NCBI RefSeq assembly: GCF_000189635.1
Contig: NW_002476013.1
Location: 248,001-312,000 of the forward strand
DNA length: 64,000 bases
Origin: Tetrahymena thermophila SB210
Taxonomy: Eukaryota; Ciliophora; Oligohymenophorea; Hymenostomatida; Tetrahymenidae
Direction of reading: 5' to 3'
The notes beneath the pieces were generated by a model, which saw only the letters and a list, made by a program, of their open reading frames with translations, was not told the origin of the DNA and made no database searches. Below, in pieces: positions 1-11,733 of the stretch (its first letter is position 1; the number at the start of each line of letters is the position of its first letter). The position numbers and the translations under genes were made by a program.

Positions 1-2033
1 TGATTGACTATTTGATAAACAGAAATCCCTTTTAATTAGATGAAGATAATCTAATTGAGTACATGAAAAGTATTTTTGAAAACAATGATAATTTAAATAA
101 TAATGATCCAGCAGCAGCAGCAGCAGCTTCATCTCCAGAATAGGGAGGAGCTAAACTATAAGTACTTCCTTTGTAATTATAAAATGCTGATCAAAAGCTT
201 AGATCATTGATACATCCATATTAAGTTTTAGGAAGTAGATTAGTTGATGAAATCAACTCTAACCCTAAACCCAATTATAAGCCTATTCTCTATGCTGACG
301 ATTATATAAAGTAAAACTCTGGATAAGAAAGTTAACAGGGAAGTATTTACTAGCCATATACCCAGCAGTACTCAAAGACTTCTACTCGAGGAAATCAGGC
401 CAGCATAGGTGGCGCACATTACTCTTCGCAGGGTATTAATACTCCATAGCCATCTAATTAATCTGGTAATTATGGAAAGAGATTAATATAGACCAAAACA
501 ACTAGCTAAACAGAAATTCCATCAAATGAGAATTTAAAAGATTTACCTAATGAAATTGACATTAGACATCATGATAAATACAGAGAAGCTACAGATGGTG
601 GCAGAAGAAGAGTTTCTACTACAACGAGATCTTAGAATAAAGTTACACATAGCTTAACGCATAATAGCTACTCTCCTTTTCCTTCAAATAATCAAATGGC
701 TCTCTCTAGTGGCGCTCATAGTTCTTATTCAGCTCCTCCTCCTTTAGACAGAAATAACTCTGACATATCAATCGAACGCAGTATAAATTATGATACCATG
801 CTGCTCCAATCAAATGAATAAGATGAGTTAAATGTGTCAGAGGCTTTAAAAAATTTAAATAAAAAGAAGCAAAATAAGATAAACGCAAATTCTGGAAACC
901 CAAACAACAGCACTTTTACTATACTTGAAGAAGAAACGTAAGAAAATCAAACTAACTTCTAAAAAACATTATTTATGAACAACACAAATATAGAAAGAGA
1001 TAATACCTTAACATTATCAAACAACTAAAACGAAGGTTCGAGTATATAACAAACGGATTTATACCCAAAAATAAAAGATGAAAATTCTCTACCATTTATA
1101 CTTAATGGAAAAATAAATTTCGATACTAGTATAAACATAAATATGAATAATATAGTAAGCAGTTAAAATAATGTAATGTCTTAACAAAATAATATCATTT
1201 AAAACTAAGTTAATACTCCAAACACAATCACTACTCCTAATACAACTCATATGACAAAAAGAAATTCGATTTCGAACAAATATTTAAATTACATAAGGAC
1301 TAGCAGTAACAGCATTCCAGCAAATCCGATTTCACCTATAAATAGCAATAACAAAAGAAATGGTTTTCCAAATAAAACGTTCGTTTATCCTACTGTTACT
1401 AAAACAGAAGAAGGAAATTTTATTCGCTTAAATTCTAATGTTAATTCAAAAGGAGGTGGTAGTCAATATGGAAATTAACCAGTAGGTGAAGAAGCACCTA
1501 ACTCAGTTAGAAATAGAAAGAAAACGGAAAGTAGTTTTAATAAATAGCATTCCTATCTTAAATACTTAAACAGGATTAAAGAAGACGCAACACCAAAAAA
1601 TAATTCCAAACCTAAGCTTGGCTCAAATAATTTTATACCTTCACTTTAAAATTTGCATGCATAACTATATGAAGAAGAAGTTATATTCGTTTCTCCTCTA
1701 ACTCATGAATTCTCAGACATACCAAACTTAGATAAATATCATATCTACTCTGATTACTTTCCTCATAATAACATTGATAAAGTCATGAATGTCCTCAAAT
1801 AAAAATATGAACTTATCGAAAAAGAAAGAAATAAGAAGAAAAGCGAATCACATCTATCAAAACTCGAAAAGTTTATGTTAAAATTCAACACAAAACGAAA
1901 TAGTAGCAAAAAAACAAGATAATCGATGGCTCCTATACGTTCAAAAACAAAAAAAAGAACAGTATAAAATTCTGGTATTTTCTTGTAAAAATCCGCATTC
2001 CATTAATAACATTCAATAAAATAATTGCAATGA
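1..2033 (+). CDS. 3' part of a large low-complexity protein, function unknown
   Basis: The frame beginning at base 3 stays open, with TAA and TAG read as Gln, up to TGA at 2031-2033, giving 676 residues. The 5' end lies outside the window. The visible part is rich in Asn, Ser, Gln and Thr. It has a short poly-Ala run encoded by a GCA repeat near 111-126, several Arg/Lys-rich patches, and a more ordered C-terminal third with mixed charge and a basic tail. No catalytic motif, membrane segment or signal is visible. Long disordered C-terminal extensions of this kind are common on ciliate kinases and channels, but nothing seen here assigns it to either. It converges on the pyrophosphatase gene, with about 0.7 kb between the stops. 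The reading frame is certain; the function is not. Confidence 0.85.
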
Positions 2034-2718
2034 TAAAAAAGATTAAAAAGTTAGTAGAACTATCTATTTATCTAACTATCAAACTAACTTACTAATACTA
2101 GCTCTATTTAAAATCAAAACACTTTATTTCTTTCAAATTTAATCTTACTTCTCTATTACTAATTAGTTACTTAAACCATACCATTTCTATTTTGGAACTT
2201 AAAAATATTTCAAATTAATTTATTTAGTTGATAAATAACTACTGAAATTATATAAATATATATTTCTGCTTCTGTAGTTTTAGTTTAACTAAAGATTATT
2301 TTACTATAAAAATTATTTATTTTTATTTCCTTGTTTAGTTTATTAAAAAAAATTTCATAATTAAACATTTTGTTATTATATTTTATTAATATAAATTAGA
2401 CATACTTTGAGATATCAAAATAGCATCTCTTTTTATTATTTATTTATTACTTTATATTTATTTTTCAACAAATTAACTTTAAAATAAAAATCGTTTGAAG
2501 AATTATTGATATTTGTTTAGCATTTTATATAATAAATTGTAAAGCAGTCATTGAATAGATTTAAAATTAAAATACTAAGATTAAAAAATTATTAAAAAAT
2601 AACGTTTACAAAGTTAAATTTAAATCTAAATCTATTTTAAAAATTAATTTATTGCTTCAATAAAAGATTTCAGTTAATTGATTATTGATAAAAAAAACTT
2701 TTCAATGTAAATCGCTTT
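2034..2718. other. Convergent intergenic spacer
   Basis: Very AT-rich DNA between two converging stop codons. I see no conserved frame, RNA gene or clear repeat in it. Confidence 0.6.
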
Positions 2719-3653
2719 TCACTTTTTTTGTTAGCTTTTTCTAAGTTCTTTTAAGTCTTAATAATACTTTAAGGCATTGTTAATAATCTCGTAAGCTTAT
2801 TCTCTCCCTTAGAACTTTTCTAAAACAACTTCTACTCCTATTCTACGTTTATAATCTTCAAAGAAATGTTCAATTTCTTGTATGGTATGTCTTGAGACAT
2901 CATTTATGTCATTTCTATTGAATATAAATAGTAAGTTAAATTATGAAACTAAAAATGATTTGGTTGTTTTTCAATTTATTATATTTTCTAAAACTTATAT
3001 ATATATCTATTTAAATAATTAATTACACTTCCAAAAACTTAGGATCATCCTTGGCCACTGCAATAATCTTATCATCTTCTTCGTCTCCATCAATCATTTA
3101 TATAACACCTAATAAATTTTTATATTAAAATAAATATCTGATTGGATTAGTATAAAATTATTTGATTACCAATTACTCTTGCATCAATCAAAGTTAGAGG
3201 AGGTACTTTTTCGCTGCACAATACTAGAATATCAAGAGGATCTCTATCGCCAGCCATAGTAGAAGGAATAAAACCGTAATGTGATGGATAGTGAATTGCA
3301 TTATAAAGAACTCTATCAAGTTTGAGAAGACCAGAGTCCTCGTCAACTTCGAATTTGGCTCTAGATCCCTTGGGGATTTCAATTAAAGCTTAAACATATT
3401 ATGGGTTATTCACTCCAGACGAAATATGATAAAGATGATTATTCCAAAAGCTTTCGCTTGGCATGAAATCAATCATTTCTAAAGTATCTCTCTTTTCTGT
3501 GTATTTAGATTTCTATTAATTTGGAGCACCTCCACATTACCCTACAGATTCGTCCTCAGGAGGTTTTGTGCATTTGCCTTCATCTTAAATAGACAAAGCA
3601 AGCAAGTTAAATAAAATAAATGTTACAAATAGTATCAGTTTATGCTTTTGCAT
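2719..3653 (-). CDS. Inorganic pyrophosphatase, family I, with signal peptide
   Basis: Hydrolyses pyrophosphate to two phosphates. Three exons: 3170-3653, 3027-3108 and 2719-2914 (introns 3109-3169 and 2915-3026, both GTAAT...TAG). They give 253 aa with phases that close exactly. All family active-site residues are visible. Lys100 and Glu102 lie after EIPKGSR, with Arg114 and Tyr122/Tyr126 in HYPSHYGF. Metal-binding Asp136, Asp138 and Asp141 are in GDRDPLD. Asp168, Asp173 and Lys175 follow, and Tyr210-Lys211 complete the set. Residues 1-22 are a basic start plus a hydrophobic stretch, so a signal peptide is likely; residues 25-90 are an extension with Cys28 and Cys40 not found in the bacterial enzyme. 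Location in the secretory pathway or an acidic vacuole is therefore inferred rather than cytosol. The core type is the bacterial/plastid-like one. Confidence 0.96.
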
Positions 3654-5115
3654 TCTTAAATTGTATTTGATTTTTTTCTATTCACAATGTTTATTTTTTT
3701 AATTTTTTGTTAATTACAGTAATAATCTATTGACAGCTATTAATTAAACTTTTGATGTATCTTTAAAAAATAGGTTATATATCACCTACTTTTCTATTTT
3801 TCTATTTAGAATATTATGCATAGTTTGTATACTATAGAGTTTAACTATTTCCTAGGTTATTATCCTACAAATACATAGGCTTAAATGTTGACATAATAAT
3901 TATAATAATCACTTTGAAAAAGCTTACTGAATAAAAGGAAAAAACTAATAACCATAATTAAATAATATTGTTTGAAATGATCACCACGCATTTATTTTAA
4001 AATTACTCTTTAAAAATTTTATTTAGTGAGTTTCTTTAATAATTAAATAAAAAGCCATAGTACTAACTAACCATATTTTAAGGTTTATTTTTTTTAATAT
4101 GAACTCTCATGTAAAATGACTTAATTATTAGCATTTTATTAATAACACACTTAAAAAACCTAATATGTTGAATTTTAACTTTACTACCTCATCTCATATG
4201 TTTGAGAGTACCATTTTAAAGATTATTTTATTTAATATCATAAAATTATTAAGAATATGCATATTTTTGTATTATTGTATTCCATTTAGTAAATTAACTG
4301 ATAATTTTCCTAATATGTGAAATTTTACAAGTATTTTATGTAAGCTTTTATCATATTTCAATTTTTGAGAGTATTTTTTAATTAGCTTAAGCAAAATAAT
4401 TTGAGAGTATTATTTATTATTTTTAAATGCTATGCCATTTAATAAGGGAGTGGCAGGATTTTAAAAAAAAGTAAAAGAGCCTCATTAAAGGAGTTATAAC
4501 AATAAATATAAAGCATTCCAATTTATTTAGGAAATAATATTTTAAAAAACAATATTTATTTTTCACTTGCAATAAAAAAGAATTTTGTAAAAAGTATTAA
4601 ATGAATTTCTTACAATTAGAATAAAGTAAAATAAAATTTTCTTTGAAAAAAATAAGGCAAAATAAAATTTATTTTTTTTAAATTCATAGCCAAAAATGTA
4701 ATTTTTTGTTAGGTTAATAATGAAGGCTCTTATATAAATTAAAAATATTTTTATTTGAATTAAGTTTTTATTTATTGTTTTATATTCCTATGTTATAACT
4801 CAAATAAATATTTTTGATGATTTCTTTTTTTGCTTTTTTTAAAAAATAAATGTTGATTTCCTACTTTATTATCTTTGGATTTATCTTTAATTATTGTTTT
4901 TCTTCTTAATATGATATTTCTATATTAAAAGAAAGTAGTTGATTAATTTTATATATAAATTTAATTATTCTAAACCACTTAAAAGTATTTAACTATATTT
5001 TATTTTAATTTAAATTGCTTATAAGATTTTCTAACTAATAAATAGTTATTTTCTTTATTTATTTATTAAAAAACATTTTAACAAATATATTGGTATATTT
5101 GTTTTTTTGAATAAT
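3654..5115. other. Intergenic region with a duplicated segment
   Basis: No gene is visible in 1.46 kb. Around 4150-4400 there are short imperfect repeats containing TTGAGAGTA and CCTAATATGT. The last part, about 4838-5118, is the 3' flank of array copy A and has a clear second copy at about 13325-13567 (see that entry). Confidence 0.55.
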
Positions 5116-6306
5116 TCATTTATTAACTTATCTATAGCTGCATCTTCTGTTTTTAAATATTTAGCTTTTTTCTTCTTCTATGCATTTTAGTTAATTTATA
5201 TTATCAGAGTAGAATTTTTCAATAAAATTTTATGACTTTATCGAGTATTCGACATCCTCAAATAAATATGATAGCTCTCTCTTAATTAAATCTTCTATTT
5301 TAATATCTCCACACCTTTCAGAGATCCTTTACCTATATTCAATAAGTTATTACAAATCTTTAGTGTTTACATCAACTTCAACTATATTATATCCAAAATC
5401 ATTATACTTAAACTATTCGTTTTAGATTTCAAGCAAACAAGAGTAAGTTTTTTATTATGTAATTGTTAAGGGAAATCCATCAAATGTAACAATTTACGTA
5501 ACCACAGGTGAGCATTAGCCTTCTAAAGACTAACCCAATAGTTACAATCCTTATAGAGTTAATAATGATATATCAATAGAATTTCTTATTAAATCAACTT
5601 TTTTCCCTCTTAAAAATATTTAACTTAAGGTATCTGAGTCTATTCCTAACAACTCTAGATATGCTTTAGAAAAACCTGTATGAATGATTTCAGTGTTTTA
5701 AATTTAGTAGTTAATTCTAAAAACGGAATACCAATACATTTTAAATTAATTTGTCTAATGATAATTAAACAATATTTATTGGAAATTTTACAAAAAAATC
5801 TATGTTTCTGCTTCTTTTTAGCTTAAAAGAGCTTAGTTTATTTCTAATTTTTCTATTTATGCTTACACAACTTCTTTGAAATAGTACAGTTTTTGAAGTA
5901 AATCAAAAATTTACTAAAATGGTATATTCGGATTTGAAGAAAGAAATTTAATTGCTTCACTCAAATCACTAATAGGAGCTTAAGAATTTTTTTCAAAAAC
6001 TATATTTACTAAACCATAGTGTTTATCTTCAACTACTTTTTCAATTTGTTGTTAATTATATCCAAAACTTAAATTATCTAAAGTCTAAAAATGTCTGAAC
6101 ACACCATCCCTGCTTACTTGCATTCCAATAAATAAATTAATTGTGCTGCTAGCATCAAATTAATTTTGATAAATTATTTAATTAAGAATTTATTTTTTTA
6201 TCATGAGGATGTATTACTTTTTCTAATACTTTTTTTTACCTTTGTTTTTTTTTAGATCATTGCTTTCATCCTCCTTTAAATAAGAAAAAGGATTTAGACT
6301 ATTCAT
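5116..6306 (-). CDS. Array paralogue A (PAS-like family), 396 aa
   Basis: Intronless, intact ORF, start ATG at 6306, TGA at 5116-5118. It has the family's order of motifs. An N-terminal block contains a DG motif (here SRDGVFRH) followed by a FGYNQQQ turn. A helical middle follows, then WYSVFRIN and the block GFSKAYLELLGID with FLRGKKVDL. After that come TFDGFPLTI, an acidic-hydrophobic strand VEVDVNTKDL with IEYRQR, and the C-terminal signature RELSYLFEDVEYSIKSQNF. The GFSKAYLELLG plus TFDGFP arrangement resembles a PAS fold; this is inference from pattern, not a search result. No membrane segment or signal peptide. A is closest to B in the core (both have HSGFSKAYL or HTGFSKAYL and FLRGKK). 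Function unknown. Confidence 0.9.
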
Positions 6307-6611
6307 TATTTTCAATTTCTTTTTTTTTTTTTTTTTGATTTAAATTATTATTTTGGACAAATTAATTAATTATTGATATATTTTTTTTATTTATTTCTTT
6401 TATAAAATCCAAAATTTTGTAAGACCTCGTAAAAGTAATGTATTTTCTCATTAATTCTGATGTATTTATTCAATTCAGTTATCAAAAATATGATTTAAAT
6501 TTTATGTTTTATAAATATTTTTTAATTAATCAGATAATTTATTAAAAAATAAAAAATCTTAGCCTTTTTAAATGAAATTTTTCATATTTTTTGTTAATTA
6601 ATAGAATATTG

Positions 6612-7240
6612 TAAAATGAAAGTTCCCGTCTTATGAAAGCTTCAATTTTAATTAACTTATTATTCTGAGATACTCTCTCAATATATGAATCCCCTAATAA
6701 AATAATTAACTTAAAATTTGAGAATCGATTCCCAAAAGCTCTTAGTAATTTTTAGAATAACCTGAAGTTATTCTGAATAATTTCTTTAATAATTAATTCT
6801 AAATCCTATTTCCCAAAGCATCTTATATTCATTTGTATTGTTATAATTGGAAAGTATTTTTTAAAAATCAAATAAAAAATTATCTAACTAATCATTTTTT
6901 TTCTTAAATTAATATTTAATTAATACCTTTACTTTCAATCTTATTTTATTATTTAGATAAATATTTTTTTAAGCATATTTTAACATAAATATAAGGAATG
7001 CTTGGAAATTTAGCTAAAATTTACTTTTCTTCCTCAATTGAGTGTGTTTCAAATTAAATGTTTCTTTGGAATTGAATAGAGATCAAGCCTATTGTTTTAT
7101 CATTTATATTTTTCCCATCATTTTACTCAAATTATCCAAAGCAAAAATGGTTTAAAGATTGATAATACTAAAAAATTTCATCTGATGCAATATGTAGACC
7201 ATTCAAAAAATTTAATGAAACTTTATATTTTAAACACTTT
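6612..7240 (-). pseudogene. Degenerate array copy (psi-2) with internal deletion
   Basis: On the minus strand, about 7225-6975 reads as the N-terminal block of the array family (LNGLHIASDEIF, then CFG near the usual turn and a KFPSIPYIY segment matching KIPNIPYEY of copy B). The frame then meets TGA codons. A second piece at about 6815-6700 reads MLWEIGFRINY and, after a frameshift, SGYSKNYQELLGID. A third at about 6655-6615 reads KIEAFIRRELSF, the C-terminal signature. The roughly 110 codons between the second and third blocks in intact copies are missing. Several frameshifts, in-frame TGA codons and the deletion mark this as a pseudogene. It lies between intact copies A and B, in the same orientation. 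Confidence 0.8.
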
Positions 7241-7783
7241 TTAATTTTAAGGAATTTAAAATATCTCTTTAAATTTTAGCTTTTTATAGTTTTTTTCTCT
7301 CTTTTTAAACTTTTTTTTGAGATTTTCTTTATGTTAAAAAACTTGTTTAGATTAAGAAACCTATTTTGCTTAATAATCTTGAAAAAATTTATATTTTTTA
7401 ATTACTTATTAATTATCCATTTAATAAATATTTTTTTCATCAAGTTTATTTTAAAGATAAAAGTAAGTATCAAATTAAATCTAGTAAATTCTAATAAAAT
7501 CTGGATATATTAATCATCAAATTGTAATTTATGAGATGTAATATTTACAATGCTTTTGAAATAAAAAATAAGATTATTTTAATACTTCTTTTACTTAATT
7601 TAAACCCCACATAAATCTTTTATATGAGTTTTTAGCTTTTAAATTTTTTAGTGAGTCAACTAAAAACATCAAACACACAATTTACAAAGTTATCTAAAAA
7701 AATAAATATTATGCAGTCTATTAAAAAAACTAAAAATTCATCATTTAGTTTTAATTTTAAGAGTAAATGTATAATAAGTAAAG
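7241..7783. other. Intergenic, no feature seen
   Basis: AT-rich spacer between the two degenerate array copies. I found no further trace of the family or of another gene. Confidence 0.5.
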
Positions 7784-7960
7784 CCAATTAATGTTATCTT
7801 TATATTAAGCTTTTTTATATGAACAGGATTTTTACTGCTTTTCAACTTCCTTTATTTTTTAAATATTTTCTTTGTAATACATTTTTGTATTGAATACTAC
7901 TCTACACCTTAAAAATGGTAAGATAGTTCTCTACATATTAAATCATCTACCTACATTCAG
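7784..7960 (-). pseudogene. C-terminal fragment of an array gene (psi-1)
   Basis: The minus strand from about 7950 reads VDDLICRELSYHFQGVE, then after a frameshift YYKENIQKIKEVEKQ and SYKKAQYKDNIN. This follows the last 60 or so residues of copy B (IDDFIRRELSYQFEDVE, YYKENVQKIKKIEKQ, SYKKAQYKDISN). The TGA stop of B is replaced by TGG here. Similarity continues into the 3' flank: 7736-7780 resembles 8018-8061. It is therefore a decayed direct duplication of the 3' end of copy B with its flank, about 280 bp away. Confidence 0.82.
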
Positions 7961-8061
7961 AAGTTAATCTAAAGAATCATAAATAGTTTGCAGCTCTATA
8001 AAAATGCTATGGAATTTATTATTTAGCTTTAAGTTTAAGAATAAATGTTTGATAAATAAAG

Positions 8062-9300
8062 TCAATTACTGATATCTTTGTATTAAGCTTTTTTATATGA
8101 ATGGGATTTATATTACTTTTCAATTTTTTTGATTTTTTAAACATTTTCTTTGTAATATTTTTCTATAAAATTTTAGGACTATATTGAATATTCAACATCT
8201 TCAAACTGATAAGATAGTTCTCTTCTAATAAAATCATCAATATTCAGAAATTTAGTATTTTAAAATGCTCTCTATCTGTAATCAATCAGCTATTTAAGAC
8301 TATCTATATCAACATCTATCTCAGTGATATTAAACCCAAAATCAGAAAATCTACCTTCTTATATTTTTTCAGAAAAGCATGTACAAACCTTCTTTTAAGT
8401 TATTTTAATAGGAAACCCATCAAATGTAACAATAAAAGTATCTATTTCGTTATTTTTACATGTGATTGTATTATCAATTACTTCAAGACCTAGTAGAGAT
8501 TGTAAATATATATCGAACCTGTTTTATATAAGGTCTATTTTTTTACCTCTTAAAAAAATTTTTGTAAATGTATCTGCATCTATACCTAACAAATTCAAAT
8601 AAGCCTTTGAAAAGCCTGAATGGATGATTTCTGAATTTTAAACAACATAATTTATGCGAGTTAAGATATACCAATACATTTTATTTGGATTTTCTTATTT
8701 GTAATTTTGTAAAATCTATGCGAAGTATTAAAGAAAAGCTAGTAAATCTTCTTCTTTTTTCATTAAAACTTAATCATTTATTTCTGTTCCAATTATTTTT
8801 TCATAAACAAAATAAACAGCTTTATGAGTTTCTTCTAAAACGTTTTTTGCATACTCATATGGAATGTTAGGTATTTTTTAGATAGTAGCCAAAGCTTCAT
8901 CAAAGCTAGTCTAAGATATTTTACAGTTTCTCTAATAAACTATGTTAACTATATCTAAGTCTTTATCATCTACTATTTTGAATATTTGTTGCTAAGAATA
9001 ACCAAAGCAAAGATAATCTGTAGAATAGTTATATCTCATTACTCCATCTGGAGTAATTTATAGCCCTACAAACAAATGCATGCTATCATTATTATTGCTT
9101 AACAGATTATTAAATAACTCTATCCTGGCTTGATATTTTTAGGCCTGTTTGATTTAGCTTTTACAAATAAGTTTTTTATTATTTTTATCATTTTCGCTAT
9201 CCTATTTATCCTAATTAAGAGCTTAAAGAAATTCTCTACTTGTATCGCTAGTCTAATTAAAACTTGATATTAATTAACTTGAATCTAATGAGTCGCACAT
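8062..9300 (-). CDS. Array paralogue B (PAS-like family), 412 aa
   Basis: Intronless intact ORF, ATG at 9300, TGA at 8062-8064. A Ser/Asn/Lys-rich N-terminus of about 90 residues precedes the family block TPDGVMRYNY and CFGYSQQQ. Then come the IPNIPYEYA helix region, WYILTRIN, GFSKAYLNLLGIDADT with FLRGKKIDL, TFDGFPIKI, ITEIDVDIDSL with IDYRQR, and DDFIRRELSYQFEDVEYS. There is a tail of about 45 residues rich in Lys and Tyr. A decayed copy of its 3' end lies just downstream (7784-7960). Function unknown; the PAS-like reading is inferred from pattern only. Confidence 0.9.
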
Positions 9301-9953
9301 TTTTGCAAAATTTTACTTTAATTTATTAATTAATTATTGTTGGTTATTTATTTATTTCTAAAAATTATAACAAAGAAATAGAAAAAAAAATTCAAAAATT
9401 AATGAAATGTAATATTTTTTAAAACATTGTAAATTTTGACAAATTCTGACATATGCTTGGTAAATTTGCTTTAGCAGGGTATCTAAATCCTTGCAATAAT
9501 AATCAAGGTTTATTAGCGATCTAATTATTTCTAGAATTTATAAAGTTTTATTTATTACAATTTTTTTAATTATCTTTTTGTTAAAAAAAGTATTTAATAA
9601 ATTTATATTTTTATTTCTTAAATACTTCTTAAAATTTAATTTGTTTTATAAATTAATTTAAAATTCATAACAAAATATTACTTTTTCATTATTCATATAT
9701 TTACTAAATGAATGAATTGAAAGTAATTAAAATAATATTACATTTATTTAATAAAAACACCTCAAATAAATTTATTTAAAATTAATTCAATCAATAATAT
9801 CTATGAATAATTTTATAAAAATATGATTAAAATCTACATTCATATAAACTTAGTTTATTTAAAATATTAAAAATTTTGTTTTATATGTGGAAATAATTTA
9901 TTTTTTTTTGCAAAATATCCATTAAGATCATCTTATCTTTTGTTAATAAATTT
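9301..9953. other. Intergenic, no feature seen
   Basis: AT-rich spacer between array copies B and C. I see no conserved frame or strong repeat in it. Confidence 0.5.
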
Positions 9954-11168
9954 TCAATTTTTTATTATTCGATAGCAACATTATTTTTCTTTTTGTATTA
10001 GATGTTGTTTTATTAATTCAAGGTCTTATACATTTTATGAGTAAAATTTATCTATAAATTATTGAGATTAAATAGAGTATTCAACATCTTCAAAAAGGTA
10101 GGAGTTCTCTCTTCTAATAAAATCATCAAATTTTTAGTTTTCAGAGGACTGTGACAGTCTTTTTCTATATTCTAAGAGATCTTAAAAACTTTAGAAATCA
10201 ACTTCTATCTCAATTAGAGTTAAATTAAATTAATGCTTATGATATATTATTGGCTTTACTTTATTACACATGTTTACTTTTCTTTAGTAAATTTTCAATA
10301 GAAAACCATCAAATGTTGTGATAAAAGATTCATAGTTTTCATAGATCAACATTTTATCCCTTCCTGTTACGTTGGATAAACCTCTTAATGCTTGCATACA
10401 GATATCTTATTAATTTTTAACCAAATCTATCTTTTTGTTTCTCAGATAGATTTACTATATAGAGCTAACATCTAGACCTAATAAATCTAAATAACCTTTA
10501 GAATATCCTATTTAAGCTGTCTCATACATTTTTGATTCTAAGTTTAATCGAGCTATCGAATAAAAATACAAAGAACTAGGATTACTAATTTAATATTAAG
10601 TCAAGAAAGAAGTACACTTTTATTAAAATTCAGTGAAATTTTCATCCAATTTGCTATAAAACTGCTCATTTAACTCATCAGAGTTAGCTTATAAATTATC
10701 ATTTATTAAATTAGAGTAATCATATAACAAATTTAATATTTCTTCGCGGGTTATTCCTTGAATATTGCAAATAGAATCCATAATCTTTTCCAAAGAATCA
10801 ATCTAAATTAGATTTTGTTTTTTATACACAATGCTAACTACATTTAAATTGCTGTTCTCTTCTATTTTTTCAGCCTGTTGCAATAAATAATTGAAGCTAA
10901 TTTATCCAATCGAAGGTATAAATCTTAATATTCCATCATTACACACATAAGTAATATTATCGAGTTTTTAGATTCTACATAGCTATAAATAATAGTTGTC
11001 TAATGGCACAACAACTAGATTTCTCTTCTTTTAATATTTTCTTTTAGGTTTTTGAGTATCATTTTTTATAGTTTTTGAATTTTAATACAATTTTTTTATC
11101 CTTTAAGAGACTCCAAAACTTTAGTTTTATTTCAAATCAATCAACTAAGTTTAAAAAAATGATTCCAT
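9954..11168 (-). CDS. Array paralogue C (PAS-like family), 404 aa
   Basis: Intronless intact ORF, ATG at 11168, TGA at 9954-9956. It is the most divergent intact copy at the N-terminal block: the DG motif is CNDGILRFIP and the FGY turn is FNYLLQQ. The rest is conserved: FYSIARLN, GYSKGYLDLLGLD with YLRNKKIDL, TFDGFLLKI, LIEIEVDFQSFQDLLEYRKR, and DDFIRRENSYLFEDVEYS, where Leu of the usual RELSY is Asn. The N-terminus is strongly basic (KPKRKYQKKR near residue 45). Function unknown. Confidence 0.89.
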
Positions 11169-11733
11169 CTTGTAACTAAAATTAAATAAACAAAAAAATA
11201 ATTGATTTACAATTTGTTTTCTGTATTTATTTACAAATCCATAAAATAAATATATAATTATTTATTTTGTTGTTTCTATAAATTCAATTTCGCTTACAGT
11301 TTTTATATTAAACAAAAATTTATACAAAAATTATTTTTAGAATCTATTAGAATAAATAAATGTACAATTAAATATTTTGATGTAATTGAATAAAATTGTT
11401 TGCAATTCAAAAACATATTTAAACTCTAAAAACTCAATTTGACTTGCAGATTTTATGAAAATAAAATTGAGAAAAAAATGATTTTTAGCTTTAAAAACTT
11501 TTTGATAAAAATATAATGAACTATTTAAAAATAATAAAATAAAACTATTTGCAACCTAAAGAAAAATTTAAAGTGACTAAATAATGATAATTAAGATTTA
11601 TTTAAATTATCTCAAGCAAGTGTTAGAATTTTAATAAAAAAGTATAAAATAAATAAATTAATAAGTAAAAATTTGAATAATCAATTTTAAGTAATTAGCA
11701 TTTAACTTCAAAAATGTTTAATTAATTATCTTT
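11169..11733. other. Intergenic spacer, partly a duplicated flank
   Basis: No gene seen. From about 11590 the sequence is the 3' flank of copy D and has a related copy at about 13568-13715 in front of copy E. Confidence 0.55.

Noticed and set aside
7331..7513. Open frame of 60 codons, Phe/Leu/Ile-rich, plus strand
   Set aside because: AT-rich chance frame in a spacer; ends at a standard-code TAA that is not a stop here and shows no motif.
8685..8870. Plus-strand frame of 61 codons with an ATG
   Set aside because: Shadow of array copy B, which is coded on the minus strand here.
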